A stretch of 64,000 bases of DNA from JAXHMB01 sp034521755 (GTDB lineage Bacteria; Bacteroidota; Rhodothermia; Balneolales; Balneolaceae). The stretch's first letter is position 1. Every line of letters begins with the position of its first letter. Shown here piece after piece: positions 15,766 to 24,680 of the stretch. The stretch is taken from assembly GCA_034521755.1 (NCBI GenBank), contig JAXHMB010000004.1:1-64000 (forward strand), read 5' to 3'. A model generated the notes under the pieces. It was not told the origin of the DNA. It ran no database searches and saw only the letters and a list, made by a program, of their open reading frames with translations. Position numbers and translations under genes: made by a program.

Positions 15766-18012
15766 TTATTTCAGATCGAATCGATCCAGGTTCATCACCT
15801 TATTCCAGGCTGCCACAAAGTCCTTCACGAACTTCTCTTCAGCATCCTCGCAAGCATATACTTCAGCAAGAGCACGCAGCTCAGAGTTAGAACCAAAGAT
15901 CAGGTCATAGCGAGTGCCGGTCCACTTAACTTCCCCGGTGTTTCGATCACTGCCAACAAACACGTCCTGCTCATCAGTCGTAGCCTTCCAGGTTGTGCTC
16001 ATATCCATCAGATTAACGAAGAAATCATTTGTTAATGTCCCCGGCTGATCAGTAAATACGCCGTGGTCGGAGCCGTCATAATTAGCATCGAGCACACGCA
16101 TACCGCCCACTAGCACCGTCATTTCAGGGGGTGTGAGCTCCAGCAGGTGCGCTTTGTCTACCAGCAGTTCTTCAGCCGTTGCTTTGCGATTCGTATTGTA
16201 ATAATTACGGAATCCATCCGCATCCGGCTTCAGCCATTCGAATGATTCCACATCGGTTTGCTCGTCTGTGGCATCCGTACGTCCCGGTGTAAATGGAACC
16301 GTCACATCATGACCGGCATCTTTGGCGGCCTTTTCAATAGCAGCACATCCACCAAGAACAATCAGATCAGCCATTGAAACCTGCTTATCGCCGGACTGTG
16401 CATCGTTGAATGCTGCCTGGATGCCTTCCAGTGTTTCCAACACCTTGGATAGTTGTTCCGGATTATTGATGTCCCAATCTTTCTGTGGAGCCAGTCGAAC
16501 GCGTGCGCCATTGGCACCGCCTCGCTTATCCGATTCGCGGTACGTTGATGCGGATGCCCAGGCAGCTGATACCAGCTCTGAAATAGTCAGGTCTGCGTCA
16601 AGAATCTTGTTCTTTAACTCGGCAACATCCTCGTCATTGATCAGCTCATGGTCCACCTCAGGAATAGGATCTTGCCACAGCAGGTCTTCTTCAGGAACTT
16701 CAGGGCCGAGGTAGCGGGATTTTGGCCCCATGTCGCGGTGTACAAGCTTGAACCATGCGCGAGCAAAAGCATCTGCAAACTCATCCGGATTTTCATAAAA
16801 ATGTTTGGAAATCTTACGATATTCCGGATCCTCCTTAAGAGCAAGGTCGGTCGTAAGCATCATCGGAGCATTTTTCTTTGACGGGTCATGCGCGTCAGGA
16901 ACCGTATCCTTGGCAGACTCATCGGTTGGCGTCCATTGCCATGCTCCTGCCGGACTTTTGGTCAGTTCCCATTCGTACTCAAAGAGATTTTCAAAGAAAC
17001 CCATATCCCACTTGGTAGGATTTTTGGTCCAGGCTCCTTCAAGCCCACTGGAGATTGTATCGGCACCCAGGCCGGATCCGTGGTCGCTTTGCCAGCCGAG
17101 TCCCTGTTGTTCAATTGGGGCTGCCTCAGGCTCCGGTCCCTTGTGATCTTCAGGAGCAGCGCCGTGTACTTTCCCGAAGGTATGTCCGCCCGCAATAAGA
17201 GCCACGGTTTCGTAATCGTCCATGGCCATTCGTTTGAATGACTGACGGATAAACTTGGCGGACTTTTTAGGATCGGGTTCTGCATTCGGACCTTCAGGGT
17301 TCACATAAATCAGTCCCATGTGGTCTGCGGCAAGACGCCCTTCAAGGTTTCCGTCTTCATCGTGGCGCTCATCAGCCAGCCATTCATGTTCAGGTCCCCA
17401 GTTAATATCTTTTTCAGGTTCCCAGACATCTTCGCGTCCGCCGCCAAAACCAAAGGTTTCAAGGCCCATGGATTCAAGAGCAACATTTCCGGCCAGGATC
17501 ATCAGATCGGCCCAGGATATTTTCTTGCCATACTTTTTCTTTACCGGCCAAAGCAGGCGTCGTGCTTTATCAAGGTTTACATTATCGGGCCAGCTGTTAA
17601 GAGGAGCAAAACGCTGGTTACCGGTACTTCCGCCTCCGCGTCCATCGGCAACACGATAGGTGCCGGCACTGTGCCATGCCATCCGGATAAACAAGCCTCC
17701 ATAATGCCCCCAGTCTGCAGGCCACCAATCCTGTGAATCGGTCATCAGATCGTGGAGATCCTGCTTTAGGGCGTTCAAATCCAACCCTTTAAACTCTTTA
17801 GCGTAATCAAAATCTTCGTCCATAGGGTCACCCAGCGAAGAATGCTGGCGAAGAATATCCAAATTCAACTTGTTTGGCCACCAGTCTTCATTTTGGGTGC
17901 CGCCGCCCGCTGCCTGTCGTTCTGCTTTTCCATGAAAAGGGCATTTGCTTACATCGCCATTCATATTACCATGCGTACCGTTTGAACCGTTCTTACCTTT
18001 TTCGTTATCCAT
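15766..18012 (-). CDS. katG: Catalase-peroxidase
   Basis: 748 aa, the full two-domain length. Removes hydrogen peroxide and has broad peroxidase activity; haem enzyme. Distal site RMAWHSAGTYR (Trp and His near residues 106-107), the Tyr of GLIYVNPEG (~234) and the Met of RMAMDDYETV (~260) supply the Trp-Tyr-Met crosslink needed for catalase activity; the proximal His is in GGHTFGKVHG (~278). No signal peptide, so cytoplasmic. Monocistronic. No OxyR or PerR site could be recognised upstream. Confidence 0.97.
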   Translation of the reverse strand: MDNEKGKNGSNGTHGNMNGDVSKCPFHGKAERQAAGGGTQNEDWWPNKLNLDILRQHSSLGDPMDEDFDYAKEFKGLDLNALKQDLHDLMTDSQDWWPADWGHYGGLFIRMAWHSAGTYRVADGRGGGSTGNQRFAPLNSWPDNVNLDKARRLLWPVKKKYGKKISWADLMILAGNVALESMGLETFGFGGGREDVWEPEKDINWGPEHEWLADERHDEDGNLEGRLAADHMGLIYVNPEGPNAEPDPKKSAKFIRQSFKRMAMDDYETVALIAGGHTFGKVHGAAPEDHKGPEPEAAPIEQQGLGWQSDHGSGLGADTISSGLEGAWTKNPTKWDMGFFENLFEYEWELTKSPAGAWQWTPTDESAKDTVPDAHDPSKKNAPMMLTTDLALKEDPEYRKISKHFYENPDEFADAFARAWFKLVHRDMGPKSRYLGPEVPEEDLLWQDPIPEVDHELINDEDVAELKNKILDADLTISELVSAAWASASTYRESDKRGGANGARVRLAPQKDWDINNPEQLSKVLETLEGIQAAFNDAQSGDKQVSMADLIVLGGCAAIEKAAKDAGHDVTVPFTPGRTDATDEQTDVESFEWLKPDADGFRNYYNTNRKATAEELLVDKAHLLELTPPEMTVLVGGMRVLDANYDGSDHGVFTDQPGTLTNDFFVNLMDMSTTWKATTDEQDVFVGSDRNTGEVKWTGTRYDLIFGSNSELRALAEVYACEDAEEKFVKDFVAAWNKVMNLDRFDLK

Positions 18013-18310
18013 CTTAAAACTGATTTATAGATTTGCGTTTGCCTAGGTTTAACTTACTAAATCATTTGTTCAGATTAGATAGATATTTACTATCAGCTGA
18101 ATTTATCTTGGTTATCATACAATCGAGAAATATTATCAGGAATTGTTAAAATTCTTTTACGAATGCTATCCAAGCTTGCCTTCTACAACTTTTATTCGGT
18201 ATTTAGAAGATATTAAGATTTAAAAGATATCAAGGGTAATTTTAAAAGAAACTTATTCTGTTTAAGGCTTTATTATACCCATATAAATAACGCAAAGAGA
18301 ATCCTGTAAT

Positions 18311-18979
18311 ATGAGCTTGAGCTTAGGTTTGTTTTTAATCGGAATTACCTTGACGATTTACCTATTCTATAGGCAAAAAATATTCTATAGACAAAAGGAG
18401 AGAAGCAGATTTACCATAACCACAGAAGTTAAAAAAGAAAAATTTAAGAGATCAGAAAACATATCCTATGAAAATGAAGAAGCAACTCTTGATATAGAAA
18501 TCATATCCGATATTCAGCTTACTGATGAATATCCTATTACAATTTCTTCGTTTATCGTTGGTAAACCCTAAATATTTGCCATTATCAATACCCACCTATA
18601 TTTTAAGATTTTGGCCATTTATTGAAGAGTTACCATTAGATACTCTTGACAAAAGACTTCCTATGAAGCTTAAGCCAAATGATAAAGTTGAAGATGTTAG
18701 TATTCGTGGCCTAACAGTTTTTAAAGCATTAGATGAGCAAGGACTCTCTGGTGATATTACACTTATGTTTGGATTTTATGACAAGTACGAAAATGCCTAT
18801 TACGGCCCACCATTTAAAGTTCAAACTTCTGAGTTAAAAAAAGATTGCGGGAATGGTATTTGGATAGAATGGCCCTTGAGTATAATGTGGTTATAACTCG
18901 TGCATTCAAGTAGTTTGGCAAGGTGCCAGAAGATGCCCATCCCAATCATATCGAACATATCCAGCTCTACCTACAATAA
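18311..18979 (+). pseudogene. Hypothetical membrane-anchored protein gene, frameshifted
   Basis: An 86-codon frame at 18311 starts with one membrane helix (LSLGLFLIGITLTIYLFY) and runs to LTDEYPITISSF before stopping at 18571. The +1 frame then continues with KYLPLSIPTYILRFWPFIEE through GLTVFKALDEQGLSGDITLM to 18896. A further frame change gives LEYNVVITRAFK, a stop, then FGKVPEDAHPNHIEHIQLYL to a stop at 18979. This is most simply one gene with two indels and one nonsense codon. No family recognised. Confidence 0.55.
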
Positions 18980-18984
18980 TATCG

Positions 18985-19491
18985 CTATTCGAACACCCTG
19001 CGCGAGGCCAAATACCGACTGGACCAGTAATGCTCGGATAAAGCACTGATCATCACTCCCTTGGAAGTGGAGGCGTGAAGAAACTCATCATCCTCTACAA
19101 TAATGCCTACGTGCATGGTACGTCGGCCGGTGCGGAAAAAGACAAGGTCACCCGTACGCAGCGCCCTGCGACGAATGCCGGTACCCGCATTAATCTGGGT
19201 AGTTGTGTTGGGAGGAAGTTCTATACCAAAATACTGGTCAAACACAATTTTCACGAATGAGGAACAGTCTACGCCCTTTTGAGATCTGCCGCCCAAAACA
19301 TAAGGTGTACCTTTCCAATCGCGATGCGCCTGCTCAAGCGATGCTTCGATCTCATCAAAACTGGATACGGCCGCGAGGGTAGGATTGGATCCACCTTTAC
19401 CGGGCACACTGCCTTTTCGAGGTACGATGCCGCATGCCCCAAGGAGCAGTACAAACCCCGCCAAACATATAATAATTTTTGTTTTCGCCAT
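18985..19491 (-). CDS. C40 family (NlpC/P60) peptidoglycan endopeptidase lipoprotein
   Basis: 168 aa with a type II signal peptide (lipobox LLGAC, Cys20). The NlpC/P60 domain has the catalytic Cys in GVDCSSF (~76), His in HVGII (~127) and the third polar residue His in LHAST (~139). Cleaves peptide crosslinks or stem peptides in the cell wall; likely an outer-membrane-anchored hydrolase of the MepS/Spr type. Divergent from pdxJ. Confidence 0.92.
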   Translation of the reverse strand: MAKTKIIICLAGFVLLLGACGIVPRKGSVPGKGGSNPTLAAVSSFDEIEASLEQAHRDWKGTPYVLGGRSQKGVDCSSFVKIVFDQYFGIELPPNTTTQINAGTGIRRRALRTGDLVFFRTGRRTMHVGIIVEDDEFLHASTSKGVMISALSEHYWSSRYLASRRVFE

Positions 19492-19583
19492 CTGCTGAAG
19501 GTATAAAATGCACCTAAAACTCTCCTTTAAATAATCTATATTTCAGCTTAGAATCACAACTGATAAATAACAGCAGACAAATT

Positions 19584-20309
19584 ATGCAGCTTTTGGTAAA
19601 TATTGATCATGTGGCAACCCTCCGTAATGCCCGCGGGGAAGGCTATCCAAGTCCGGTTGAAGCCGCCCGGGTTTGTGAAAAAGCAGGGGCCAATGGCATT
19701 GTATTTCACCTGCGCAAAGACCGCCGGCATATCCGTGATGAAGATGTTTACGCTCTCAAAAAACACGTAAAGGGGACCCTCGATTTTGAGATGGCCGCTA
19801 CGTACGAGATGCTCGAAATTTGCCTGGATGTGCAGCCCCATCTTATTACTTTGGTACCTGAAAGCCGGGAAGAGCTGACCACCGAAGGGGGATTAAAAAT
19901 GACCGCATTATATGATGATTTTGAGCAACGCGTATTTCCAAAAGTACAGGACAGTGGTATTGAAATCAGCCTCTTCTTAGATCCAAATCCGGAAGATATT
20001 GAACTGGCCAAAAAGCTGGGCAGTGATGCTATTGAATTGCATACCGGAGCGTACGCTAATGCCCAGACTGATGAAGCCCGTAACCATGAATTGGACCGAT
20101 TAAAAGAAGCAGCTGAAATGGCTCATGAAATGGGACTTAAAGTCAATGCCGGCCATGGATTAAATCTGAAAAACCTGGGAGATTTTGTAAACACTGTTCC
20201 CCATCTGCATGATGTGAGTATTGGCCATGCACTTATTTCTACAGCCGTATTCCGAGGGCTTGAAAATACGGTAAAAGCATTTATGAAGATCATTAATGAG
20301 GCTGGATGA
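19584..20309 (+). CDS. pdxJ: Pyridoxine 5'-phosphate synthase
   Basis: 241 aa TIM barrel, normal length. Condenses 3-amino-1-hydroxyacetone 1-phosphate with deoxyxylulose 5-phosphate. Opening NIDHVATLRNARG and the conserved FHLRKDRRHIRDEDV, ELHTGAYAN and NAGHGLNL segments identify it, with active-site His/Glu/Arg residues in place. Start ATG 19584. The stop overlaps the start of era by four bases (ATGA), so the two are translationally coupled. Confidence 0.97.
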   Translation: MQLLVNIDHVATLRNARGEGYPSPVEAARVCEKAGANGIVFHLRKDRRHIRDEDVYALKKHVKGTLDFEMAATYEMLEICLDVQPHLITLVPESREELTTEGGLKMTALYDDFEQRVFPKVQDSGIEISLFLDPNPEDIELAKKLGSDAIELHTGAYANAQTDEARNHELDRLKEAAEMAHEMGLKVNAGHGLNLKNLGDFVNTVPHLHDVSIGHALISTAVFRGLENTVKAFMKIINEAG

Positions 20310-21193
20310 TGGCTGAAGAGACGCAACATAAATCAGGATATATTGCAATCATTGGCAAGCCCAATGCAGGAAAGTCTACCCTGATGAACCGTATCCTCGG
20401 GCGAAAAATTTCTATCACTACGCACAAGCCGCAGACAACGCGCCACCAGATTCTGGGCATACACTCCGAAGAAAATCTGCAGATCATTTTTCTGGACACA
20501 CCCGGTATCATCGACCCTAAATATGAGCTGCAGAAAGCCATGATGCGGCTTGTAGATCGTGCGCGTAATGATGCCGACCTCATCCTGTTTATCGTGGATG
20601 TCAATGACATCCAGATCCCAAACCGGATTTTTAAAACCTTTGCATCCATCAACAAACCGGTGGTGCTTATTGTCAACAAAGTGGACCAGGTGAATATGCC
20701 GGATGCCAAAGCTGTAGCCGCCGAACTCAACGTGGAGTATGATTTTGAAGAAACCATATACACCTCTGCCCTTACCGGCGAAGGTGTTCCGGAATTACTG
20801 GATCACATTAAAGAACAGCTGCCGGAAGGGCCGCCCTTCTATCCCAAAGACATGCTGAGCGAGCAGCCCATCCGCTTTTTCGTGGCTGAACTCATTCGAG
20901 AACAGCTGTTTCTGCAATTTCACCAGGAACTGCCCTACTCCTGTACGGTTGATGTGATACAGTATGACGAGCGCGCCGACTTAGACTATATCGATGCCGA
21001 AGTGATTGTAAACCGCGACTCTCAAAAAGGCATGCTTATTGGAAAAGGCGGCAAAGCTATTAAAAAGCTGGGGAAAGATTCCCGGGAATCCATCGAGGAG
21101 TTTATTGGGAAGAAGGTGTACCTTGATCTCCATGTTAAAGTGCGGGACAAGTGGCGCGACAACCCGAACATGGTTCGCAATTTTGGATACTAA
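20306..21193 (+). CDS. era: GTPase Era
   Basis: 295 aa. Essential 30S-subunit assembly GTPase. Walker A is GKPNAGKST (~17-25), G3 DTPG, G4 NKVD, and the C-terminal KH domain has GKGGKAIKKLGKDSR for binding the 3' end of 16S rRNA. The ATG at 20306 overlaps the pdxJ stop. Followed by the promoter-like box at 21223 and terminator at 21381. Confidence 0.97.
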   Translation: MMAEETQHKSGYIAIIGKPNAGKSTLMNRILGRKISITTHKPQTTRHQILGIHSEENLQIIFLDTPGIIDPKYELQKAMMRLVDRARNDADLILFIVDVNDIQIPNRIFKTFASINKPVVLIVNKVDQVNMPDAKAVAAELNVEYDFEETIYTSALTGEGVPELLDHIKEQLPEGPPFYPKDMLSEQPIRFFVAELIREQLFLQFHQELPYSCTVDVIQYDERADLDYIDAEVIVNRDSQKGMLIGKGGKAIKKLGKDSRESIEEFIGKKVYLDLHVKVRDKWRDNPNMVRNFGY

Positions 21194-21222
21194 TAATCCA
21201 AGAAATTTCTATTTTAAAAACT

Positions 21223-21230
21223 TAAATTTG
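21223..21230 (+). promoter_or_regulatory. Bacteroidota-type -7 box TAAATTTG
   Basis: Exact TAnnTTTG match 30 bp after the era stop. It would start an RNA at about 21237 that ends at the 21381-21413 terminator, with no protein gene in between. Confidence 0.4.
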
Positions 21231-21236
21231 TACACT

Positions 21237-21413
21237 CAAAAGGAATGCCTTAACTTAACGGCAGATTATTTATGAAACATCTGTCAAAACATAATACCCC
21301 CTGTTGTTGTATGTGTATAAACATGTGCATGCCGAAACTGTATATCGGGGGATAGTTGTTTTATAAGTAATTTTATGCTTAAAGCCCCTCGGTAATCGCT
21401 GAGGGGCTTTTTT
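21237..21413 (+). ncRNA. Candidate structured small RNA between era and the met operon
   Basis: About 175 nt from a -7 box to an intrinsic terminator and with no plausible protein gene. The internal part can fold with AAAACA / TGTTTT (21283 and 21354 areas) and CCCCC / GGGGG separated by a symmetric five-by-five internal loop, then an apical arm containing ATGTG...ACAT. Size and long-hairpin-with-bubble plan are reminiscent of 6S RNA, but the identity is not established. It contains TATCGGGGGAT, exactly complementary to 25990-26000. Confidence 0.35.
21381..21413 (+). terminator. Intrinsic terminator
   Basis: AAAGCCCCTC / GAGGGGCTTTTTT stem with a T-tract, about 190 bp after era and upstream of the SAM riboswitch. 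Confidence 0.9.
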
Positions 21414-21440
21414 GTTCTTTACCATTGACCTAAAAAGTAC

Positions 21441-21561
21441 TCTTATCGAGAAAAGCTGAGGGAACAGGCCCGATGACGCTTTAGCAACCATTCCCCACAC
21501 TTAAATATTAGGTGCGGGGGAAAGGTGCTACATCCTGCTCTGATTTTAGAGAAAGATGAGA
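21441..21561 (+). promoter_or_regulatory. SAM-I (S-box) riboswitch aptamer
   Basis: P1 is TCTTATC (21441) pairing with GATGAGA (21555). The conserved core is present in order: GAGGGAACAGGCCCGATGA, GCAACC, a P3 hairpin on CCCCACAC / GTGCGGGG, AAGGTGCTACATCCTGC, and a P4 hairpin CTCT-GATTTT-AGAG leading into GAAAGATGAG. This is the S-box consensus. It precedes the methionine operon and is followed by its own terminator; with SAM bound, P1 forms and transcription should stop. Confidence 0.95.
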
Positions 21562-21590
21562 ATTGAGGCACTCAATAGATTTTAATTTAA

Positions 21591-21642
21591 GCCTCTTCCG
21601 AAATCTTTCTGCTGCAGGATTATTTCGGGAGAGGCTTTTTTA
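21591..21642 (+). terminator. Riboswitch expression platform: terminator with overlapping antiterminator
   Basis: Terminator stem GCCTCTTCCGAAAT (21591-21604) with ATTTCGGGAGAGGC (21622-21635) and a T-run. An alternative pairing is visible: GAAAGAT (21551-21557, 3' side of P1) with ATCTTTC (21603-21609), plus GAGGC with GCCTC. This antiterminator destroys both P1 and the terminator, explaining SAM-dependent shut-off. Confidence 0.88.
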
Positions 21643-21671
21643 TTCACTGTAATATTTGAAATAACAATATT

Positions 21672-22160
21672 ATGAAATCTACATTTAATAACTCGTACGA
21701 CAAAAAGCTGAGAGCCACTGAAGAGCTCTCAGCAGAAACGGATCTTGCCAAAGAGATACTCGAAAATATTTCAACCATTGCTATAGTAGGGCTTTCCCGA
21801 AGTTTTCATAAAGACAGCCAGTTTATAGGGCGTTATCTGCAGAATGCAGGATATACCATCGTTCCGGTCAATCCGGGTGCCGATAGTATCCTGGGTGAAA
21901 AAGCCTACCCCGATTTACCAAGTATACCTTTTAAAATAGATGCTGTTGATGTGTTCCTGCCTAAAAAACTCATCCCAAAAGCAGTTGATCAGGCTATTGA
22001 AATTGAACCCCGTGGTATTTGGCTGCAGCTTGGAACCGGGAAAAATCCAGATGAAAAAAGAAAAGCCGATCAAGCCGGAATACCACTGTTTGAAAATCGC
22101 TGCATCAAAGTAGATCATCAGTTTTTAATCAGACCCAAAAAAGAAAACAAAAATCAATAA
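21672..22160 (+). CDS. CoA-binding domain protein (CoA_binding_2 / YccU-like)
   Basis: 162 aa Rossmann-fold domain (pfam13380). The nucleotide/CoA-binding strand is IAIVGLSRSFHKDSQFIGRY, then GYTIVPVNPGAD, VDVFLPKKLIPKAVDQAI and the C-terminal FENRCIKVDH. It is the first gene after the SAM riboswitch and 10 bp ahead of metY, so it shares methionine control. The family has no clearly proven reaction; placement with an acetyl-CoA-using pathway (MetX) suggests a role in CoA-ligand sensing or delivery (inference). Confidence 0.85.
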   Translation: MKSTFNNSYDKKLRATEELSAETDLAKEILENISTIAIVGLSRSFHKDSQFIGRYLQNAGYTIVPVNPGADSILGEKAYPDLPSIPFKIDAVDVFLPKKLIPKAVDQAIEIEPRGIWLQLGTGKNPDEKRKADQAGIPLFENRCIKVDHQFLIRPKKENKNQ

Positions 22161-22170
22161 TCCCACTATC

Positions 22171-23496
22171 ATGAGTACCAAAGAAGAACGATCGCTAAAA
22201 TTTGAAACCCTGCAATTACACGCAGGCCAGGAATCTGATCCAACTACCGGGTCACGGGCTGTTCCCATTTATCAGACCACTTCTTACGAGTTTGATGACA
22301 CCGAACATGCCGCTACACTCTTTGCCCTCAAAGAATTCGGTAATATTTATACACGTATTATGAATCCCACTACCGATGTCTTTGAAAAACGTATTGCTGC
22401 CCTTGAAGGTGGCGCTGCTGCCGTTGCTACAGCTTCGGGTCAATCGGCCGAATTTATGACCATCGCCACTATAGCCGGTGCGGGTGACAATATTGTTTCT
22501 ACCAGTTATCTCTACGGTGGTACCTATAATCAGTTTAAAGTTACACTCAAACGCCTGGGTATAGATGTAAGGTTCATAGACGAAGACAAGCTTGAAAATT
22601 ATGAATCGGCCATTGACGAAAACACCAAAGCCATCTATGTGGAATCTATTGGAAACCCCGAAGGCAATGTACCTGATTTTGAAGGACTGAGTGATATCGC
22701 TCAAAAACATGGCATTCCGCTGATCGTAGATAACACCTTTGGTGCAGCCGGTGCCATCTGCAAACCCATTAAACACGGAGCCAATATCGTCGTGGAATCG
22801 GCTACCAAATGGATTGGCGGACACGGCACCAGTATTGGTGGCGTTATTGTGGATGCCGGAAACTTTAACTGGGGCAACGGCAACTTTCCGGTATTTACCG
22901 AACCGTCGCCTGCCTATCACGGACTGAATTTCTGGGAAACATTTGGCCCGGATGGTCCTTTTGGCAATATCGCCTTTGCTATTCGAGCCCGAGTAGAAGC
23001 CTTGCGCGATATCGGTGCAGCAGCTTCTCCATTTAATAGCTTTTTATTATTGCAGGGCCTTGAAACCCTTTCTCTGCGTATCGAAAGACATGTAGAAAAT
23101 GCCCTTAAACTTGCCAACTGGCTCAAAGAACATAATGCGGTTGAATGGGTAAACTATACCGGGCTGCCCGAGCACCCGTATCACGAACAAGCCAAAAAAT
23201 ATCTTGAAGATGGCAAGTTTGGCGCTGTACTTACTTTTGGAGTCAAAGGTGGATTTAAGGCAGCAAGAACCTTCATAGAAAATGTGGAGCTTTCGAGCCA
23301 TCTTGCCAATGTGGGTGATGCCAAAACACTTGTGATTCACCCGTCATCAACAACGCATCAGCAGCTTACGGCCGAAGAGCAAAAATCCGGAGGGCTTACT
23401 GAAGATCTCATTCGGGTATCTGTAGGCATCGAACATATCGATGATATCATCGAAGATTTCGAGGTGGCATTCAGCAATTTAACCGTAAGAGCCTAG
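22171..23496 (+). CDS. metY: O-acetylhomoserine sulfhydrylase (aminocarboxypropyltransferase)
   Basis: 441 aa PLP enzyme of the Cys/Met metabolism family. Forms homocysteine from O-acetylhomoserine and sulfide. Opening FETLQLHAGQESDPTTGSRA with VPIYQTTSYEF and the PLP lysine in SATKWIGGHGTS mark the MetY group; about 430 aa is the MetY length, longer than MetB/MetC. Operon with metX and hom under the SAM riboswitch. Confidence 0.95.
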   Translation: MSTKEERSLKFETLQLHAGQESDPTTGSRAVPIYQTTSYEFDDTEHAATLFALKEFGNIYTRIMNPTTDVFEKRIAALEGGAAAVATASGQSAEFMTIATIAGAGDNIVSTSYLYGGTYNQFKVTLKRLGIDVRFIDEDKLENYESAIDENTKAIYVESIGNPEGNVPDFEGLSDIAQKHGIPLIVDNTFGAAGAICKPIKHGANIVVESATKWIGGHGTSIGGVIVDAGNFNWGNGNFPVFTEPSPAYHGLNFWETFGPDGPFGNIAFAIRARVEALRDIGAAASPFNSFLLLQGLETLSLRIERHVENALKLANWLKEHNAVEWVNYTGLPEHPYHEQAKKYLEDGKFGAVLTFGVKGGFKAARTFIENVELSSHLANVGDAKTLVIHPSSTTHQQLTAEEQKSGGLTEDLIRVSVGIEHIDDIIEDFEVAFSNLTVRA

Positions 23497-23523
23497 GAGT
23501 TAATGTTATTCCAATTATAAAGT

Positions 23524-23550
23524 GTGCGAAGCATCAAAATTGTTTCGCAC
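23524..23550 (+). other. Hairpin in the metY-metX gap
   Basis: GTGCGAA (23524) and TTCGCAC (23544) form a 7-bp stem with a loop; only a weak T-run follows. It may partly attenuate between metY and metX in the 126-bp gap, or protect the mRNA end. Weak evidence. Confidence 0.35.
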
Positions 23551-23622
23551 CTTTATAAAATGATTTAAAAATCGACGAGCATTAATTATATGAACTGCAA
23601 GCTTCTTTAATACTTTACATTA

Positions 23623-24672
23623 ATGAGCACCATATTTTTTCATACGTTTAAAAATCCCTTTATCACAGAAAACGGAGAGCAACTTTCTGAACCAACCATT
23701 GCTTACCAAACCTGGGGCACGTTAAATGAAGCCCGGGATAATGTTATTGTAGTTTGTCACGCTTTAACCGGTAATACCGAAGCCAATGAATGGTTTGGCG
23801 GTTTTTTTGGTCCCGGCAAAACGTTAGACCCTGATGAGCATTTTATTATCTGCACCAATGCTTTGGGCAGCTGCTATGGAACCTGTGGACCCGTTTCTGT
23901 TAATCCCGGCACCGGAAAACCGTACCAGGCCGACTTTTCGCAAATAACTGTGCGTGATATTGTGCGTTTTGATCAGCTGCTGCTTGACGAACTCCAAATT
24001 CGAGGAGTTGAGATGGTTATTGGAGGCTCGCTGGGAGGCATGCGTGCTTTGGAGTTTTCCATTATGGATTCTCGTATTAAATCGGCCGTTCTTATTGCCA
24101 TGGGTAAAGCCCACAGTCCATGGGCTATTGGCATCAGTCATACCCAACGGGAAGCCATTTATAACGACCCTAATTGGCAAGAGGGGTACTATGCAAAAAG
24201 CAACCCTCCCAAGCAGGGGCTGGCACTGGCCCGCAAGATTGCCATGAACAGCTATCGAAGTCCGCAGGATTTTGAAGCAAAATTTTCAAGAAAAAGGCAA
24301 CAAAACTCCGACCAATTTCAGATAGAATCATACCTCAATTACCAGGGACAAAAAATAGTCAATCGTTTTGATGCCGTCTCTTATGTACGGTTAACACAAG
24401 CCATGGACAGCCATGATATTGCTTATGGACGAAAGGGTTTTCGCCAAGCGCTTCGAAAAGTAAAAGAGCCGGTCTTGGTTATCGGAATTGAATCTGACAT
24501 GCTGTATCCCATAGCCGAGCAAAAAGAACTGGCTCAGCTATTGCCCAATGCCCATTATATCCAAATAGATTCTCCCCACGGACACGACGGCTTTTTGATC
24601 GAATTTGACCTTATGAATCAACATATACTGAAATTTAAAAAACAACTAAAGAATTCTATAATCTCCCATTAA
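23623..24672 (+). CDS. metX: Homoserine O-acetyltransferase
   Basis: 349 aa alpha/beta hydrolase-fold transferase. Transfers acetyl from acetyl-CoA to homoserine. The nucleophile is in GGSLGGM, the catalytic Asp in ESDMLYP, and His in SPHGHDGFL, all in the normal order; AYQTWGTLN and NALGSCYGTCGP are typical MetX segments. The GTCGP motif and MetX length agree with an acetyl rather than succinyl donor (inference). Confidence 0.95.
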   Translation: MSTIFFHTFKNPFITENGEQLSEPTIAYQTWGTLNEARDNVIVVCHALTGNTEANEWFGGFFGPGKTLDPDEHFIICTNALGSCYGTCGPVSVNPGTGKPYQADFSQITVRDIVRFDQLLLDELQIRGVEMVIGGSLGGMRALEFSIMDSRIKSAVLIAMGKAHSPWAIGISHTQREAIYNDPNWQEGYYAKSNPPKQGLALARKIAMNSYRSPQDFEAKFSRKRQQNSDQFQIESYLNYQGQKIVNRFDAVSYVRLTQAMDSHDIAYGRKGFRQALRKVKEPVLVIGIESDMLYPIAEQKELAQLLPNAHYIQIDSPHGHDGFLIEFDLMNQHILKFKKQLKNSIISH

Positions 24673-24680
24673 TTTTAATT

